Source of the DNA: a virus
Virus record (IMG/VR): IMGVR_UViG_3300049841_000119
Location: 1 to 41,003 of that record
Direction: 5' to 3' (one strand)
DNA: 41,003 nucleotides
The notes below the pieces were generated by a model. The model was given only the letters and a program-made list of their open reading frames with translations, had not been told where the DNA came from and ran no database searches. The translations under genes and the position numbers were made by a program. Positions 1 to 8,222 of this stretch are shown here, in pieces. The stretch's first letter is position 1, and every line of letters starts with the position of its first letter.

Positions 1-57
1 TTCTCGGGGCATTCATGGGGGTGGCGACAAGAGCCACCCCCATGAATGCCCCGAGAA
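1..57. repeat. Perfect 25-bp inverted repeat at the window edge
   Basis: Positions 1-25 are the exact reverse complement of 33-57, with a 7-nt spacer (gacaaga, 26-32). The repeat lies inside the last readable part of a small minus-strand gene and touches the very end of the sequence. A perfect stem this long is not a normal terminator: there is no T-run, and it is about three times the usual stem length. A fold-back artefact at a contig end is the simplest explanation. A hairpin-type terminus is a less likely alternative. Confidence 0.9.
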
Positions 58-121
58 AGACGGCGAGGGCCATGGTGAGAAGGGTCAGGGGGTAGATGAA
101 GTCGGACCAGTCGAAGGTCAT
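1..121 (-). CDS. Small membrane protein, 3' end cut off
   Basis: An ATG at 121 overlaps the stop of the preceding gene as ATGA, typical translational coupling. The readable product is about 40 residues: MTFDWSDFIYPLTLLTMALA, then a hydrophobic stretch to about residue 33, giving one probable transmembrane helix. It runs off the left edge, so length and C-terminus are unknown. The last 15 or so codons lie in the 25-bp inverted repeat; if that repeat is an artefact, residues after about 26 are not real. The position next to other small membrane proteins at the late end of the operon suggests a lysis-region protein, but no family is recognised. Confidence 0.55.
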   Translation of the reverse strand, partial: MTFDWSDFIYPLTLLTMALAVFLGAFMGVALVATPMNAPR

Positions 122-441
122 GGCATGGCCCCCTCGTCCTTGGGCGGCATGCCCAGCTTCTTGCGAAGGGTGGAGTTCTCGGCGGCGAGGTCGACGATGG
201 CCTGCTGGAGGATCGTGACCTTGCGCTCGAGGTGCTCGCGTCGCTCGATCTCGTTCTTGAGCTGCTCGCGCAGCAGGTTCACCTGATCGGAGAGGGCCTT
301 GGCGTTGTCCTGCAGGTTGTCGATCAGCTCGGCCTGAACCGGCTGGAGACCCGAGCGACGGGCGAACCAGAATGTCAGGGCCGCGATGAAGGCCCCGATG
401 AGCAGGGCCAGCAGGAAGGAGAGATAGGGGCCGAGGTCCAC
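118..441 (-). CDS. Membrane-anchored coiled-coil protein
   Basis: The 107-residue product has one N-terminal transmembrane helix (about residues 5-27), a basic stop-transfer (ARRS), and then a long charged heptad-rich helix (about 35-97) that should form a coiled coil, ending in a short polar tail. The start is GTG at 441, directly after the TAG of the upstream zinc-ribbon gene (TAGGTG), with a GAGAGGGA ribosome-binding site. Its stop overlaps the next start (ATGA). An N-terminal anchor followed by a periplasm-sized coiled coil resembles Rz-like spanins and related lysis accessory proteins, and the gene lies two genes from a holin-like gene. No lipoprotein partner is visible, so the function is inferred from architecture and position only. 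Confidence 0.7.
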   Translation of the reverse strand: MDLGPYLSFLLALLIGAFIAALTFWFARRSGLQPVQAELIDNLQDNAKALSDQVNLLREQLKNEIERREHLERKVTILQQAIVDLAAENSTLRKKLGMPPKDEGAMP

Positions 442-627
442 CTAGTCGATCCCTCTCTTCCTCTTGGGCCGGGTCGAGACCAGCTCGCCGCCGCAGTTGG
501 GACACAAGATCATCTTGAGGCCGGGCAGCTTGAGCCAGCCGAAGCCGCACTCGGGCTTCGGACAGCGCATGGGCAGGCCGTAGTCCTCGGCCCTGATCTT
601 GGGGCGGACCAAGCCGCCCGCACTCAT
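442..627 (-). CDS. Small zinc-ribbon protein
   Basis: The 61-residue basic protein has two cysteine pairs, CPKPEC (C22, C27) and CPNC (C42, C45), about 15 residues apart. This is the spacing of a treble-clef or zinc-ribbon knuckle. The C-terminus is Arg/Lys-rich (STRPKRKRG), compatible with nucleic-acid or protein binding. It starts at ATG 627 after a 31-nt gap; no strong ribosome-binding site is visible, but the gap holds a small GCACC/GGTGC hairpin. It sits between the holin-like and coiled-coil membrane genes. The role is unknown: small zinc ribbons are common in phage late regions and can be regulators or structural stabilisers. Confidence 0.7.
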   Translation of the reverse strand: MSAGGLVRPKIRAEDYGLPMRCPKPECGFGWLKLPGLKMILCPNCGGELVSTRPKRKRGID

Positions 628-658
628 GGGGACAGGAAGAGGCGCACCCCGTAGGTGC

Positions 659-976
659 TCACTTGACCACCGAGGTCTTCTCGGTGAGCATCGAGTCGAA
701 GCCCGGGTCGGCGTCGGTCTGGCGTCCGATCTGGGACCAGATGAGGCCGTAGGCCGCCGAGCCCACCACGGTGGCCACGGTGATCAGGTTGACGGCGTTC
801 TCGAGGGTCAGCGGCTGGCCCGAGACGACCGCCCCGGCGATCCCGATCACGATGTAGCAGGCCAGCGCGATCATGGCGTTGACCTGCGTGGACCAGCCGG
901 ACTGCTTGATGAAGGCAATGAGAATGGGAGACACCGCCGAGAACAGCACGAAGGCGGCGTTCTGGTCGACATCCAC
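659..976 (-). CDS. Holin-like three-TM membrane protein
   Basis: The 105-residue protein has three predicted hydrophobic helices (about residues 7-23, 32-52 and 60-80), a short N-terminus (MDVDQN) and a charged C-terminal tail. Small size, several TM helices, a polar tail and placement at the end of the tail operon match holins, which open the cytoplasmic membrane to release or activate the endolysin. The start is GTG at 976, preceded by GGGAGGG about 8 nt upstream; the nearby ATG at 984 is in another frame. No endolysin follows within the window, so the lysis role is inference; another small membrane protein of unknown role is possible. Confidence 0.6.
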   Translation of the reverse strand: MDVDQNAAFVLFSAVSPILIAFIKQSGWSTQVNAMIALACYIVIGIAGAVVSGQPLTLENAVNLITVATVVGSAAYGLIWSQIGRQTDADPGFDSMLTEKTSVVK

Positions 977-1015
977 TGGGCCATCCCTCCCGGGGGTTGG
1001 CCCCTCCCGGCTGCC

Positions 1016-1408
1016 TCACTTCACGATAGCACGGTCGCCGGGCGTGAGAACACCCTGTTCGACCCTCTCCGCGAACTTGGTCTTGGAGTAGCCCCGGGCA
1101 AAGAGGAAGTTGTACTCCTCGGTGGTCAGGCCCTTCACCGTCATCCATGTCCGGGCCGCCCAGAAGGGGCTGCGCCCGATGGCAAGGATCGTCCCCCGCC
1201 GGAACAGGGGCCCCAGCACATCGAGGAACTGGCGCAGCATCTCGTAGCCGAACTCGAGGGGGCAGTCGAAGGAGACATCCTCCCAAGTGTGGTTGTAGCC
1301 CCAGTCCACGGCCTCGTCGCAGGGCTTGTCGAGCCGGTCCTTGAAGTAGGTGGTGAAGTCGGCGAGGGTGTTGATCCCGTAGTCGAAGACCGGCTTCTCG
1401 TCGTCCAC
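1016..1408 (-). CDS. Conserved-looking hypothetical protein, tail-end operon
   Basis: The 130-residue soluble protein is not recognised. The start is GTG 1408, overlapping the TAG of the preceding gene by one base (TAGTG). A longer in-frame extension to 1609 would overlap that gene deeply and has Pro/Arg-rich shadow composition, so it was rejected. The sequence is rich in aromatics (FDYGINTLADFTTYFKDRLD, WDWGYNHTW-like patches) and ends with a basic, helical segment containing TTEEYNFLFARGYSKTKFAE. No membrane segment or signal peptide is seen. Coupling to the tail gene upstream and position before the holin-like gene suggest a minor virion or assembly protein, but nothing shows a mechanism. 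Confidence 0.65.
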   Translation of the reverse strand: MDDEKPVFDYGINTLADFTTYFKDRLDKPCDEAVDWGYNHTWEDVSFDCPLEFGYEMLRQFLDVLGPLFRRGTILAIGRSPFWAARTWMTVKGLTTEEYNFLFARGYSKTKFAERVEQGVLTPGDRAIVK

Positions 1409-2550
1409 TAGAGCCCCCTCACATCGTTCTCGCGGATCCGGTCGTGGGCCACGCTCGGGTCGGTCTGCCTGCCCGGATGCCTGCCGCTCCGCAGGGACTG
1501 GGCCACCACGAGGTAGGTCACCACGAGGACGAAGGGTCTCTCGCAGGGGTCCTGCGGGTCCGTCAGGGGAGTGTCGAGAAGGCGGTAGGAGCGCCCGCTG
1601 CGGTCGCATTCGTCGTGGATGTAGTCGACGCCGTACTCGAGCATCTTGCCCTTGGGCGTGTAGACATTCATCGTCGAGCGGGCCGGGCTGACCTCCACCG
1701 TGAACTGGCGGTAGGTCTCCTGACTGCCATCCATCTTCTCGATGGTGTTCTCGTGGATGGCCACCACATCGGTGCCCCAGCCCTCGCTCTGGTAGGTGTC
1801 CTCGTTGAGGTGATAGATCTGGTTGTTGAACAGCGACAGGGCCATCATCTGGGGGCGGTGACAGAGGTCGAACTCCCAGAAGGCAGTGGTCTCACAGACG
1901 ACGGCATTGATGCAGGTGCCATGGGAGATCCCGAAGGCACCCCACAGCCCCGAGTAGGTTTTCGACAGGTCGCCGATGGCGGCCGTCTGGGGGCCGATAC
2001 CCTCGTTGGGCTTGTTGCCGCCCATCTCGTTGTTGCCGAAGTAGTGATCATTGAGATAGCCGTACAGGCGCCCACCGGTTCCCCAGCCCTGAGCCCCCGA
2101 ACCCGGATCGTAGGCCCAAGCGATGCCCAGCTTGGTCCCCGGAGGCGTGTCTCCCTCGGCATAGTAGTGGAGGCTGGTGGGCATGTTGTGGGCGTCGGAG
2201 AACAGGTTGTCGGCGTTCCAGTCGTCCCCCTGATTGGGCCCGATGCCGCCGCTCCACTTGGTCGAGTAGGGCTTGAAGACCCACTGGCTCGGGCCGTCGT
2301 AGTCCACGCTTCCGAGCGGAGGTGACGATCTCCTGTAATCGAGCCGCCAGATGCGGGCGAGCTTGTGCTCGACCGGGAAGTCGATCGGTCCGTTGGCGAA
2401 TATCGTCAGGGGGGCCAAGAAGCCGGTGTCGCTGGTCAGGACCGCCTCGGGAACAATGCCCAGACCACCGATGTACATGATCCCGGGCCTGTCCCGGAGC
2501 ATGTTCCAGAAGCGCCTCTGGCCGACCTCGACCGATCCCGGGTTGGGCAT
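1408..2550 (-). CDS. Putative minor virion protein of the tail-tip module
   Basis: The 380-residue protein of unknown family starts at ATG 2550, three bases after the stop of the hub paralogue, with a GGAGG site inside that gene's last codons. It is rich in Gly, Asn, Trp and Tyr with few helices predicted (for example WSGGIGPNQGDDWNADNLF and GGRLYGYLNDHYFGNNEMGG), which looks like a beta-rich extracellular or virion-surface protein. Residues from about 290 (VSPARSTMNVYTPKGKMLEY) read like a compact beta domain ending in a hydrophobic strand (FVLVVTYLVV) and a basic tail. As the last large gene of the tail-tip cluster it is probably a baseplate or receptor-contact protein. No catalytic motif was found. 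Confidence 0.6.
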   Translation of the reverse strand: MPNPGSVEVGQRRFWNMLRDRPGIMYIGGLGIVPEAVLTSDTGFLAPLTIFANGPIDFPVEHKLARIWRLDYRRSSPPLGSVDYDGPSQWVFKPYSTKWSGGIGPNQGDDWNADNLFSDAHNMPTSLHYYAEGDTPPGTKLGIAWAYDPGSGAQGWGTGGRLYGYLNDHYFGNNEMGGNKPNEGIGPQTAAIGDLSKTYSGLWGAFGISHGTCINAVVCETTAFWEFDLCHRPQMMALSLFNNQIYHLNEDTYQSEGWGTDVVAIHENTIEKMDGSQETYRQFTVEVSPARSTMNVYTPKGKMLEYGVDYIHDECDRSGRSYRLLDTPLTDPQDPCERPFVLVVTYLVVAQSLRSGRHPGRQTDPSVAHDRIRENDVRGL

Positions 2551-2552
2551 CC

Positions 2553-4238
2553 CTAGCCTCCGGTGGTGTCACCGCCCAGACCCGGGGTGCTCTCCCCCGG
2601 GTAGGGCAGGTAGTCGTAGATGTTCCACGGGGCCTCGGGCTCGAGGCCCAGCTCGAGATCGTACTGGGGCAGGGCGTAGTAGATCGACCCGTGGGGTTCC
2701 TTGGCCACCGTGAAAGAGGTCTTGATCTGGCGGATGACGAGGTTCACATCCACCTCATGGACCGAGGAGCGCAGCCTGACCACCTGACCGGCCTGATAGC
2801 CCGGGTCCCAGATCGTGGCGGTGGCCCTGACGATGGGCTCGTCGAAGCGGGTGAGGATGGCGTCACCCCGCCGCTGCAACCATGCCTGATGGTGGATGTC
2901 CTCCCTCATCTCTCCCGCCTGCCAGCGTCCCCAGTGGGCGATCGAGTCGATCTGGGCGTTCTCGGGCCGGGGATCACCCGTGTCCGGGTCCCAGACGGCC
3001 GCACTGACCTCGGCCAGACGCTGCTGATAGGTGACGATCTTGGCCCGGTAGGTCGTGATGGCCTTGTTCTGGGCCGCCGTCCGACGGCGGAGGGCCAGCA
3101 GCCCGTTGAGGACGACCTGCGTGTGGTCGATGAGGCCCTGCCAGTAGCGGATCCAGAACTCCCCGTCGCCGACCTCGTGCCAGACCATGACCTCGCCCGT
3201 CACGGTCTTGGCGAGGGTGCCCCAGACGAGCACATCGTTGATCATCGAGCTGATGTCGGAGGTGATCGTCAGGTTGCGGCTGCTGATGCCACCCAGCCCG
3301 TCGGTGATCGGGTAGGCCGCCGTGACCGTCTCCCGGTCGTGGTACTGGAGGGCCATGTAGGCGTCGATGTTCCAGACCGCGCTGGTGATCTGGCTGACCG
3401 ACTGCATGAAGCGCCGCAGGGTGGACCCTGCCTCGGGCATGGCCCACGGGGCGACCGGGGCCGGGGTGGATACGGAGTCCACCCCGCTGGTGTAGTCGAG
3501 GCCGAGGGGCAGGTCGGGCAGGAGGTACTCCGAGAAGACCGTGTCGATCATGTCGGAGTCGAGGGTGCCCTGCGGGAAGTTGGGCCAGACATGGTAGGCA
3601 CCCATGTTCATCCTCGTGTCGGCATGGGTGGCATATTCCGACGGGTAGTTGCGGACCGCGAGGCGGTCGAACAGGATGTTGTAGTCCGTGCCCACGAGGA
3701 CGGTCTTGGGAGCGATGGAGTCCTCGAAGAAGTAGCCCTGCTCCACCCCGGTCACCCAGCCCCCGAAGACGCGCAGGTCGTCGACAGCGAAGCGGATCTC
3801 CTCCCCCGCACGGAACTCAGGGTGCGATCCCCTGAGGGTGATGCGGAAGCTGCCCGGACCGGTCTTGGCCGTCTGGGTGAACTCCGTCTGCGACCACACG
3901 ATGTCCCCGGTGATGTCCAGCCACGCCTCCTGCTGGGTGCGGTCGTAGCCGCTCTTGCGGGGAGCACGGGCCAGACGGTAGCGCTCGATCGCAGCCCGGC
4001 GCTGGTCCATGTACGCCTCGAGCTGGTCCTCCTGAGCGTCCGTCCTCTTGCTCTTGGGGATGGCGATGATGGCGTTGATGAGCCTCTGGATGCGGGCGAT
4101 CTCGTCCCACCACAGCTCGACCGGGTCCTGCGCCCGGACCCTCGCCAGCTCCGCCTTGAGAGCGGCGATGTATTCGCGGATGCGCTTGATCTCGTCCGCG
4201 TCGGAGACATTGAAGGCACGCTCGGTGTAGGTCGCCAT
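2553..4238 (-). CDS. Minor tail / tail-hub protein, copy B
   Basis: The 561-residue protein is a paralogue of the product at 10297-11919. The shared block is FGGWVTGVEQGYFFEDS...DYNILFDRLAVRNY here (about residues 149-196) against WWGYLFVLEQGFLFPDD...DLNILFDKLVMYNH there, followed in both by a STLRRFM/TTLRGFF segment, an AVWNIDAY/AVWYIDPEGY strand and an NDVLVWG/NDVLVFAG motif. This architecture resembles siphovirus tail-hub (gp27/Tal-like) proteins that cap the tube and hold fibres. Copy B has an extra N-terminal helical region (about 13-95, coiled-coil-like) and a helical insertion near residues 365-410. The ATG at 4238 follows a strong AGGAGGAG site, 9 nt after the giant gene. Exact hub role is inferred from order and pattern. 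Confidence 0.65.
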   Translation of the reverse strand: MATYTERAFNVSDADEIKRIREYIAALKAELARVRAQDPVELWWDEIARIQRLINAIIAIPKSKRTDAQEDQLEAYMDQRRAAIERYRLARAPRKSGYDRTQQEAWLDITGDIVWSQTEFTQTAKTGPGSFRITLRGSHPEFRAGEEIRFAVDDLRVFGGWVTGVEQGYFFEDSIAPKTVLVGTDYNILFDRLAVRNYPSEYATHADTRMNMGAYHVWPNFPQGTLDSDMIDTVFSEYLLPDLPLGLDYTSGVDSVSTPAPVAPWAMPEAGSTLRRFMQSVSQITSAVWNIDAYMALQYHDRETVTAAYPITDGLGGISSRNLTITSDISSMINDVLVWGTLAKTVTGEVMVWHEVGDGEFWIRYWQGLIDHTQVVLNGLLALRRRTAAQNKAITTYRAKIVTYQQRLAEVSAAVWDPDTGDPRPENAQIDSIAHWGRWQAGEMREDIHHQAWLQRRGDAILTRFDEPIVRATATIWDPGYQAGQVVRLRSSVHEVDVNLVIRQIKTSFTVAKEPHGSIYYALPQYDLELGLEPEAPWNIYDYLPYPGESTPGLGGDTTGG

Positions 4239-4247
4239 CTCCTCCTC

Positions 4248-7200
4248 CTACCCGAACATGGCGGCGCAGATCGTGCCGCCCGAGAAGCCCCGGGCTGCCG
4301 TCCGCAGGTACTCGGGCGAGATCGCAAGCAGGGCAGCACCGTTGTGCTGGAGCGGGTTCATGATGTAGTAGGTCCCGTTCTGGTAGGCCACCCCGATCTG
4401 GTGCAGGCCGTTGAAGCCAAAGCGGTAGCTCGAGGGCAGGCCGCTGGAGCGAACCGCGAGAGAAGCGATCCAGCCCGCCTTCAGAAGCGAGATGAAGCCG
4501 TTCCAGTCGGTCGAGGCGTAGCGCTTGATGCGGGCGTCTGGCCAGCATCCCCGGGCACCGCGGATGACATTGTCGAGGGAGCCCCCGGTCGGTCCCGGGC
4601 GATCCGGGTTGCCGGCATGGGAGCGGAAGTGGGGCACGCTGACATACCAGCCCGGGACGCCGGCAGCCTTGGCCGCCCAGACCGTGGCCACCACCCAGCA
4701 GTCGTCGATGTCTCCCGCCCCCCAGTAGCCGATCTGGCTGATGGCGGGAGGCAAGGATCCGACCCGCCCGGTCCCCGACGGGTTGGGGTTGCTGGGGGTG
4801 GCCGGGGCACCCTGACTGGTGTAGTGGGTCACCGCGCAGTACAGGGACTCCAGCTCGGCCTCCGCCTCGAGGATGAGCATGATCAGGCGCTCGATCTCGG
4901 CGTCGTTGCCCACCGGGATGGGGTCGGGGATGAACGCCTCGACCTTGACCCGGAAGCTGCGCCCGATGACCGGCGGGTTCCCGTACGGGTCGGTGGGATC
5001 GCCTCCGTCCTCGGGGAAGATGATGATCGAGCTGGCCCTGACATAGGCTCCCACCGGGAAGCCCCCGAGACCGCCACCACTCGAAGCCACCCATGCCCCC
5101 ACCCCGAAGTTGTGGCCGATGTAGGCCCCGACGGTGAAGGCCATCTCGGACAGGATCTGGGCGGCGAGGTAGAACCTCTTCGGCCGGGCCCCGAGCACGA
5201 CCGCCTCGAGGGACAGCAGTCCGTCGCGCTCACCCTCAGGGACGATCTCCGCCCCCAGAAGGAAGCTGCCCGAACGGCGCAGGTAGTCGAGAACGGCGTC
5301 GATCCGGGGGCCCGGGGTGATCGTGATCGTCTTCTTGATGTTGGCATCGAGCCGCAGGTAGGGCTGGACCCAAGCGTCAGCGGAGAAGCCCCGCACGAAC
5401 AGCAGGGCGTCCACGCTGAAGCCCTTGGCCGCCAGCACCGCCGCCGTCCCGAAGAAGACCCTCTGGGGGACGAGGATGCTGGCCTCTGCCGCGAATGAGA
5501 ACCTGACCTCGCCCACCCCGGCCAGATCCGCCTCGACGGTGAACAGGCCCGACTTCTCGCGCCCGACGATCCACGCGTCGATGGTCGCCGGGGTCCCCGT
5601 GGTGCCCACGATCCAAGCGTCAACCGTGGGGGCGGGGCGGGAGTCGACGACCGTGTCGTCACGGTAGTAGGTCACCATGCCCGAGCCCGTGTACAGCGGG
5701 TCGTAGGGCGGCCCGTTCTTGCTGACCCAGACGTAGTAGTCCTCGTAGTAGTACGACGGCCAGAAGACATAGGTCCCGGGCTCGTCGATCCACTCGTAGA
5801 GGTGCTGGGTGATCGAGTCGAAGCCCAGCGGGATGGGCGGCACCGATCCGGGATAGCTGGGGAAGTCCCAGATGGTGACCGTGACCGGGGTCAGGTCGAT
5901 GATCCTGATGGGTCCCGACACGAGGTTGCGGTCATCGCGGGAGAGGTTCCCCGAGCTGCCGATGTTGGGTGTGCCGGGGAAGGAGAGGCGCTCGCTGACG
6001 AGGTTGCGGACCACATGGCTCGAGCCCTCTCCCTCGAACACGACCGTGCTCACCGCCAGCACCAGCTCCGCCTCGAGGAGAAGCTCTCCTGCCATGGCGT
6101 TGCTGAAGACATAGGCGTCGAGGAACATCGAGTACTGGGGACGGCCCTCCTCGATGATCGCCGCCTCGACCGGGAAACTCCCGGCCGCGTGCAGGAGCAG
6201 GAAGGCGTCGACCGTGAAGTGCGGGTACACCCATGTCTCGGTGTAGGGGTCCCAGACGGCGCAGGGGTCCCTCTTCTCGGCGTCGAGGTAGAGCTGGTGG
6301 GATGCCGTCGTCGGGCGCTTGTAGGCGAAGACCGTGAAGATGGCCTTTCGCTGGCCCTTGATCACCGCCCGCAGGGAGATGGCCTTGAAGGCTCCCACCG
6401 TGAACGAGCCGGTGATCCGCTGGCGCTTGATCGCCGAGGCCGTCCACTCCACCGGGCCCATGTGGGAGAAGAGCACGGCGTCGGTGTCGATCCGCCCCGC
6501 CAGCCAAGCGTTGGCCGGGTAGTCGAACTCCCAGTGCCAGACGATGGCCGAGTCGAGGGTGCCCGAAGGGGCAGGCAACATCGTGTCGCCGGGCTTGAAG
6601 ACGACGGTGTTGATGTAGAAGATGTGGATGACGATGTAGGCGTCGAGCAGGAAGTAGGGCGGACCCTTGAGGATCTCGAGGCCGGCCTGCGACACCGAGG
6701 CGGGCGGCTCGTAGCCCGTCCGGACGGCCTCGATGCCCGCCTGCGACACCACGGCATTGGGGACGGGCGAGATCACGGCCTCGATCGCGAGCTGGGTGAC
6801 CCGGGCGGCTGCCTCATCGGGCAGCAGGACGGCCTCGACCGCGATCTGGGTCACCCGCGACGAAGGCGATCCGATCCTCGCGTCGACCTTGAGGGTCCTG
6901 TACCGCGGCACCCTGACCATCGCCGCCACCCTGAAGGCGGGGCGCACGAAGGCATCCAGCGTGGCCTCTCCCGTCGGGCGGGAGATGAGCCACGAGGACG
7001 CCGTCAGGGAGCCGGAACGGGGACCCTTCAGGACCGCGTCGGCGTGGAAGCCGGTGATCGCGGCCGAGACCGTGAAGCTCTCGAAGGGCCGGCGCACGAT
7101 CTGGGCGTAGACCGAGAAGGGGATGAAGGCCCCGACCGTGAACAGGCCGGCCTTCCACGCCCCGGCCGTGAAGGAGGCTTCCGGGCGGCGCACGATCTGG

Positions 7201-8219
7201 GCCGCGACGGTCGTCGAGCCCGTGCGCGTCCCCGAGATCGAGGCCGCCACCGCGAACGAGGCCGTCAGGATCGAGTAGACCCAAGCGCCGACGGTGAAGG
7301 GCGTCCCGGTGACAACATTCTTGATCTCGGCGTCGAGGGTGAACGAGGTCTTGATCCACGCCTGAAGCGGGATCGTCAGGTACGAGGTCCCGAAGTCGGT
7401 GTAGGAGCCCGCTCCCCCGAGGCCGGGCCGGTAGATGTTGTCCTTGTACGAGAAGATGTAGTACTGGCCCGCCGGGAGGCCCCGGACATCGTGCTCCCCG
7501 ACCGTCGGGTCGATCAGGGAGCCGACCACCGAGGTGTCGCTGACGATGCCGAGGCTGCCACCGTCATCCGGCAGGGCGTCGACGATGATCGTGACCGGCT
7601 CGGACCCGACGGTGAAGGTGGAGGAGAGCTTGTTGACCGTCTGCCCGCCCCGGGTGCGGCTGGTTCCCGGGTAGGACAGGGCCACGATCGAGCGGCCCAT
7701 CGTCTGCAGGCGGATGGCGTCGAGGGAGCCCCGGTTCAATCCGCCGAGGAAGGCGTCGACCGTCAGGGAGCCGCTGGCAGAAGCCTTGCGGATCGCCCCG
7801 GCGGTGAACGAACCGGAACGGGGACCGAGGATCAGGCCCGAGGCGGCGAAGCTCCCCGCGCCCGGGACCTTGACCACCGAGTCGAGGAAGATCCGGCCCT
7901 TGGAGATCTCGTGGAGGACCTCGATCCCGGCGAAGGAAACGAGGGCGTTAACCGGGGTGGAGGGGGCCCTGACGATCTCGAGTCCGGCGGTGGAGACGAG
8001 GGCATTCGGGGTGCCGAAGCGGGCAGCCTCGATGCCCGCCTGCGAGATGATGGCGTTGGGGATCGGGGAGAGGACCGCCTCGACCGCGAGCTGGGTGACC
8101 CGAGCCGCCTGCGAGGTCGGCGAGATGACCGCCTCGACGGCGTGCTGCGTTACCCGCGCTGAACCAGATGTGGAGGCAATGACTGCCTCGACCGCGATCT
8201 GGGTGACGCGGCCGGCCAT
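4248..8219 (-). CDS. Giant repeat tail protein with C-terminal cysteine-peptidase domain
   Basis: This 1323-residue protein opens with about 17-residue repeats of RVTQ(I/L)AVEAV and SQAG(I/L)E(A/I) type (residues 1-100), which recur near 460-530. Most of the rest consists of short beta-type units ending in FTVxAxI/LDAxI, with less repetitive inserts around residues 150-290 and 700-870. The C-terminus (about 1135-1323) differs: DDCW with Cys1174, GLHQIG with His1273 and MNP with Asn1288 form a Cys-His-Asn order and spacing typical of papain-fold (peptidase C39-like) enzymes. On a tail protein this could cleave cell-wall peptide bridges or a host surface protein. The start ATG 8219 lies in a TAGGCCATG junction. 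The repeats are recognised; the peptidase activity is inferred from motifs. Confidence 0.75.
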   Translation of the reverse strand: MAGRVTQIAVEAVIASTSGSARVTQHAVEAVISPTSQAARVTQLAVEAVLSPIPNAIISQAGIEAARFGTPNALVSTAGLEIVRAPSTPVNALVSFAGIEVLHEISKGRIFLDSVVKVPGAGSFAASGLILGPRSGSFTAGAIRKASASGSLTVDAFLGGLNRGSLDAIRLQTMGRSIVALSYPGTSRTRGGQTVNKLSSTFTVGSEPVTIIVDALPDDGGSLGIVSDTSVVGSLIDPTVGEHDVRGLPAGQYYIFSYKDNIYRPGLGGAGSYTDFGTSYLTIPLQAWIKTSFTLDAEIKNVVTGTPFTVGAWVYSILTASFAVAASISGTRTGSTTVAAQIVRRPEASFTAGAWKAGLFTVGAFIPFSVYAQIVRRPFESFTVSAAITGFHADAVLKGPRSGSLTASSWLISRPTGEATLDAFVRPAFRVAAMVRVPRYRTLKVDARIGSPSSRVTQIAVEAVLLPDEAAARVTQLAIEAVISPVPNAVVSQAGIEAVRTGYEPPASVSQAGLEILKGPPYFLLDAYIVIHIFYINTVVFKPGDTMLPAPSGTLDSAIVWHWEFDYPANAWLAGRIDTDAVLFSHMGPVEWTASAIKRQRITGSFTVGAFKAISLRAVIKGQRKAIFTVFAYKRPTTASHQLYLDAEKRDPCAVWDPYTETWVYPHFTVDAFLLLHAAGSFPVEAAIIEEGRPQYSMFLDAYVFSNAMAGELLLEAELVLAVSTVVFEGEGSSHVVRNLVSERLSFPGTPNIGSSGNLSRDDRNLVSGPIRIIDLTPVTVTIWDFPSYPGSVPPIPLGFDSITQHLYEWIDEPGTYVFWPSYYYEDYYVWVSKNGPPYDPLYTGSGMVTYYRDDTVVDSRPAPTVDAWIVGTTGTPATIDAWIVGREKSGLFTVEADLAGVGEVRFSFAAEASILVPQRVFFGTAAVLAAKGFSVDALLFVRGFSADAWVQPYLRLDANIKKTITITPGPRIDAVLDYLRRSGSFLLGAEIVPEGERDGLLSLEAVVLGARPKRFYLAAQILSEMAFTVGAYIGHNFGVGAWVASSGGGLGGFPVGAYVRASSIIIFPEDGGDPTDPYGNPPVIGRSFRVKVEAFIPDPIPVGNDAEIERLIMLILEAEAELESLYCAVTHYTSQGAPATPSNPNPSGTGRVGSLPPAISQIGYWGAGDIDDCWVVATVWAAKAAGVPGWYVSVPHFRSHAGNPDRPGPTGGSLDNVIRGARGCWPDARIKRYASTDWNGFISLLKAGWIASLAVRSSGLPSSYRFGFNGLHQIGVAYQNGTYYIMNPLQHNGAALLAISPEYLRTAARGFSGGTICAAMFG
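6675..6870 (-). repeat. RVTQ-AVEAV repeat array, second copy
   Basis: This block of the giant tail gene encodes RVTQIAVEAVLLPDEAAA, RVTQLAIEAVISPVPNAV, VSQAGIEAVRTG and SQAGLEILKG in succession. It is nearly the same at DNA level as the beginning of the same gene: compare about 6728-6816 with 8028-8110, which share long identical runs. It looks like an internal duplication that placed a second N-terminal-type cap in the middle of the protein. Confidence 0.8.
7915..8216 (-). repeat. RVTQ-AVEAV repeat array, first copy
   Basis: The first 100 codons of the giant tail gene are tandem units of about 17-19 codons: RVTQIAVEAVIASTSGSA, RVTQHAVEAVISPTSQAA, RVTQLAVEAVLSPIPNAI, then ISQAGIEAARFG, VSTAGLEIVRAP and VSFAGIEVLHE. 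Repeats of the RVTQxAVEV kind are familiar from minor tail proteins of actinobacterial phages. They mark the N-terminal, probably tail-attached, part of the fibre. Confidence 0.85.
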
Positions 8220-8222
8220 GGC

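Noticed and set aside
1-57. Rho-independent terminator
   Set aside because: The stem is too long and perfect, lies inside a coding frame and has no T-run on either side.
2691-5498. Long plus-strand open frame of 935 codons, opposite the hub and giant tail genes
   Set aside because: It is antisense to two well-supported genes. Its translation is rich in Arg, Gly, Asp, His and Val with no motif, as expected for the mirror frame of GC-rich codons.
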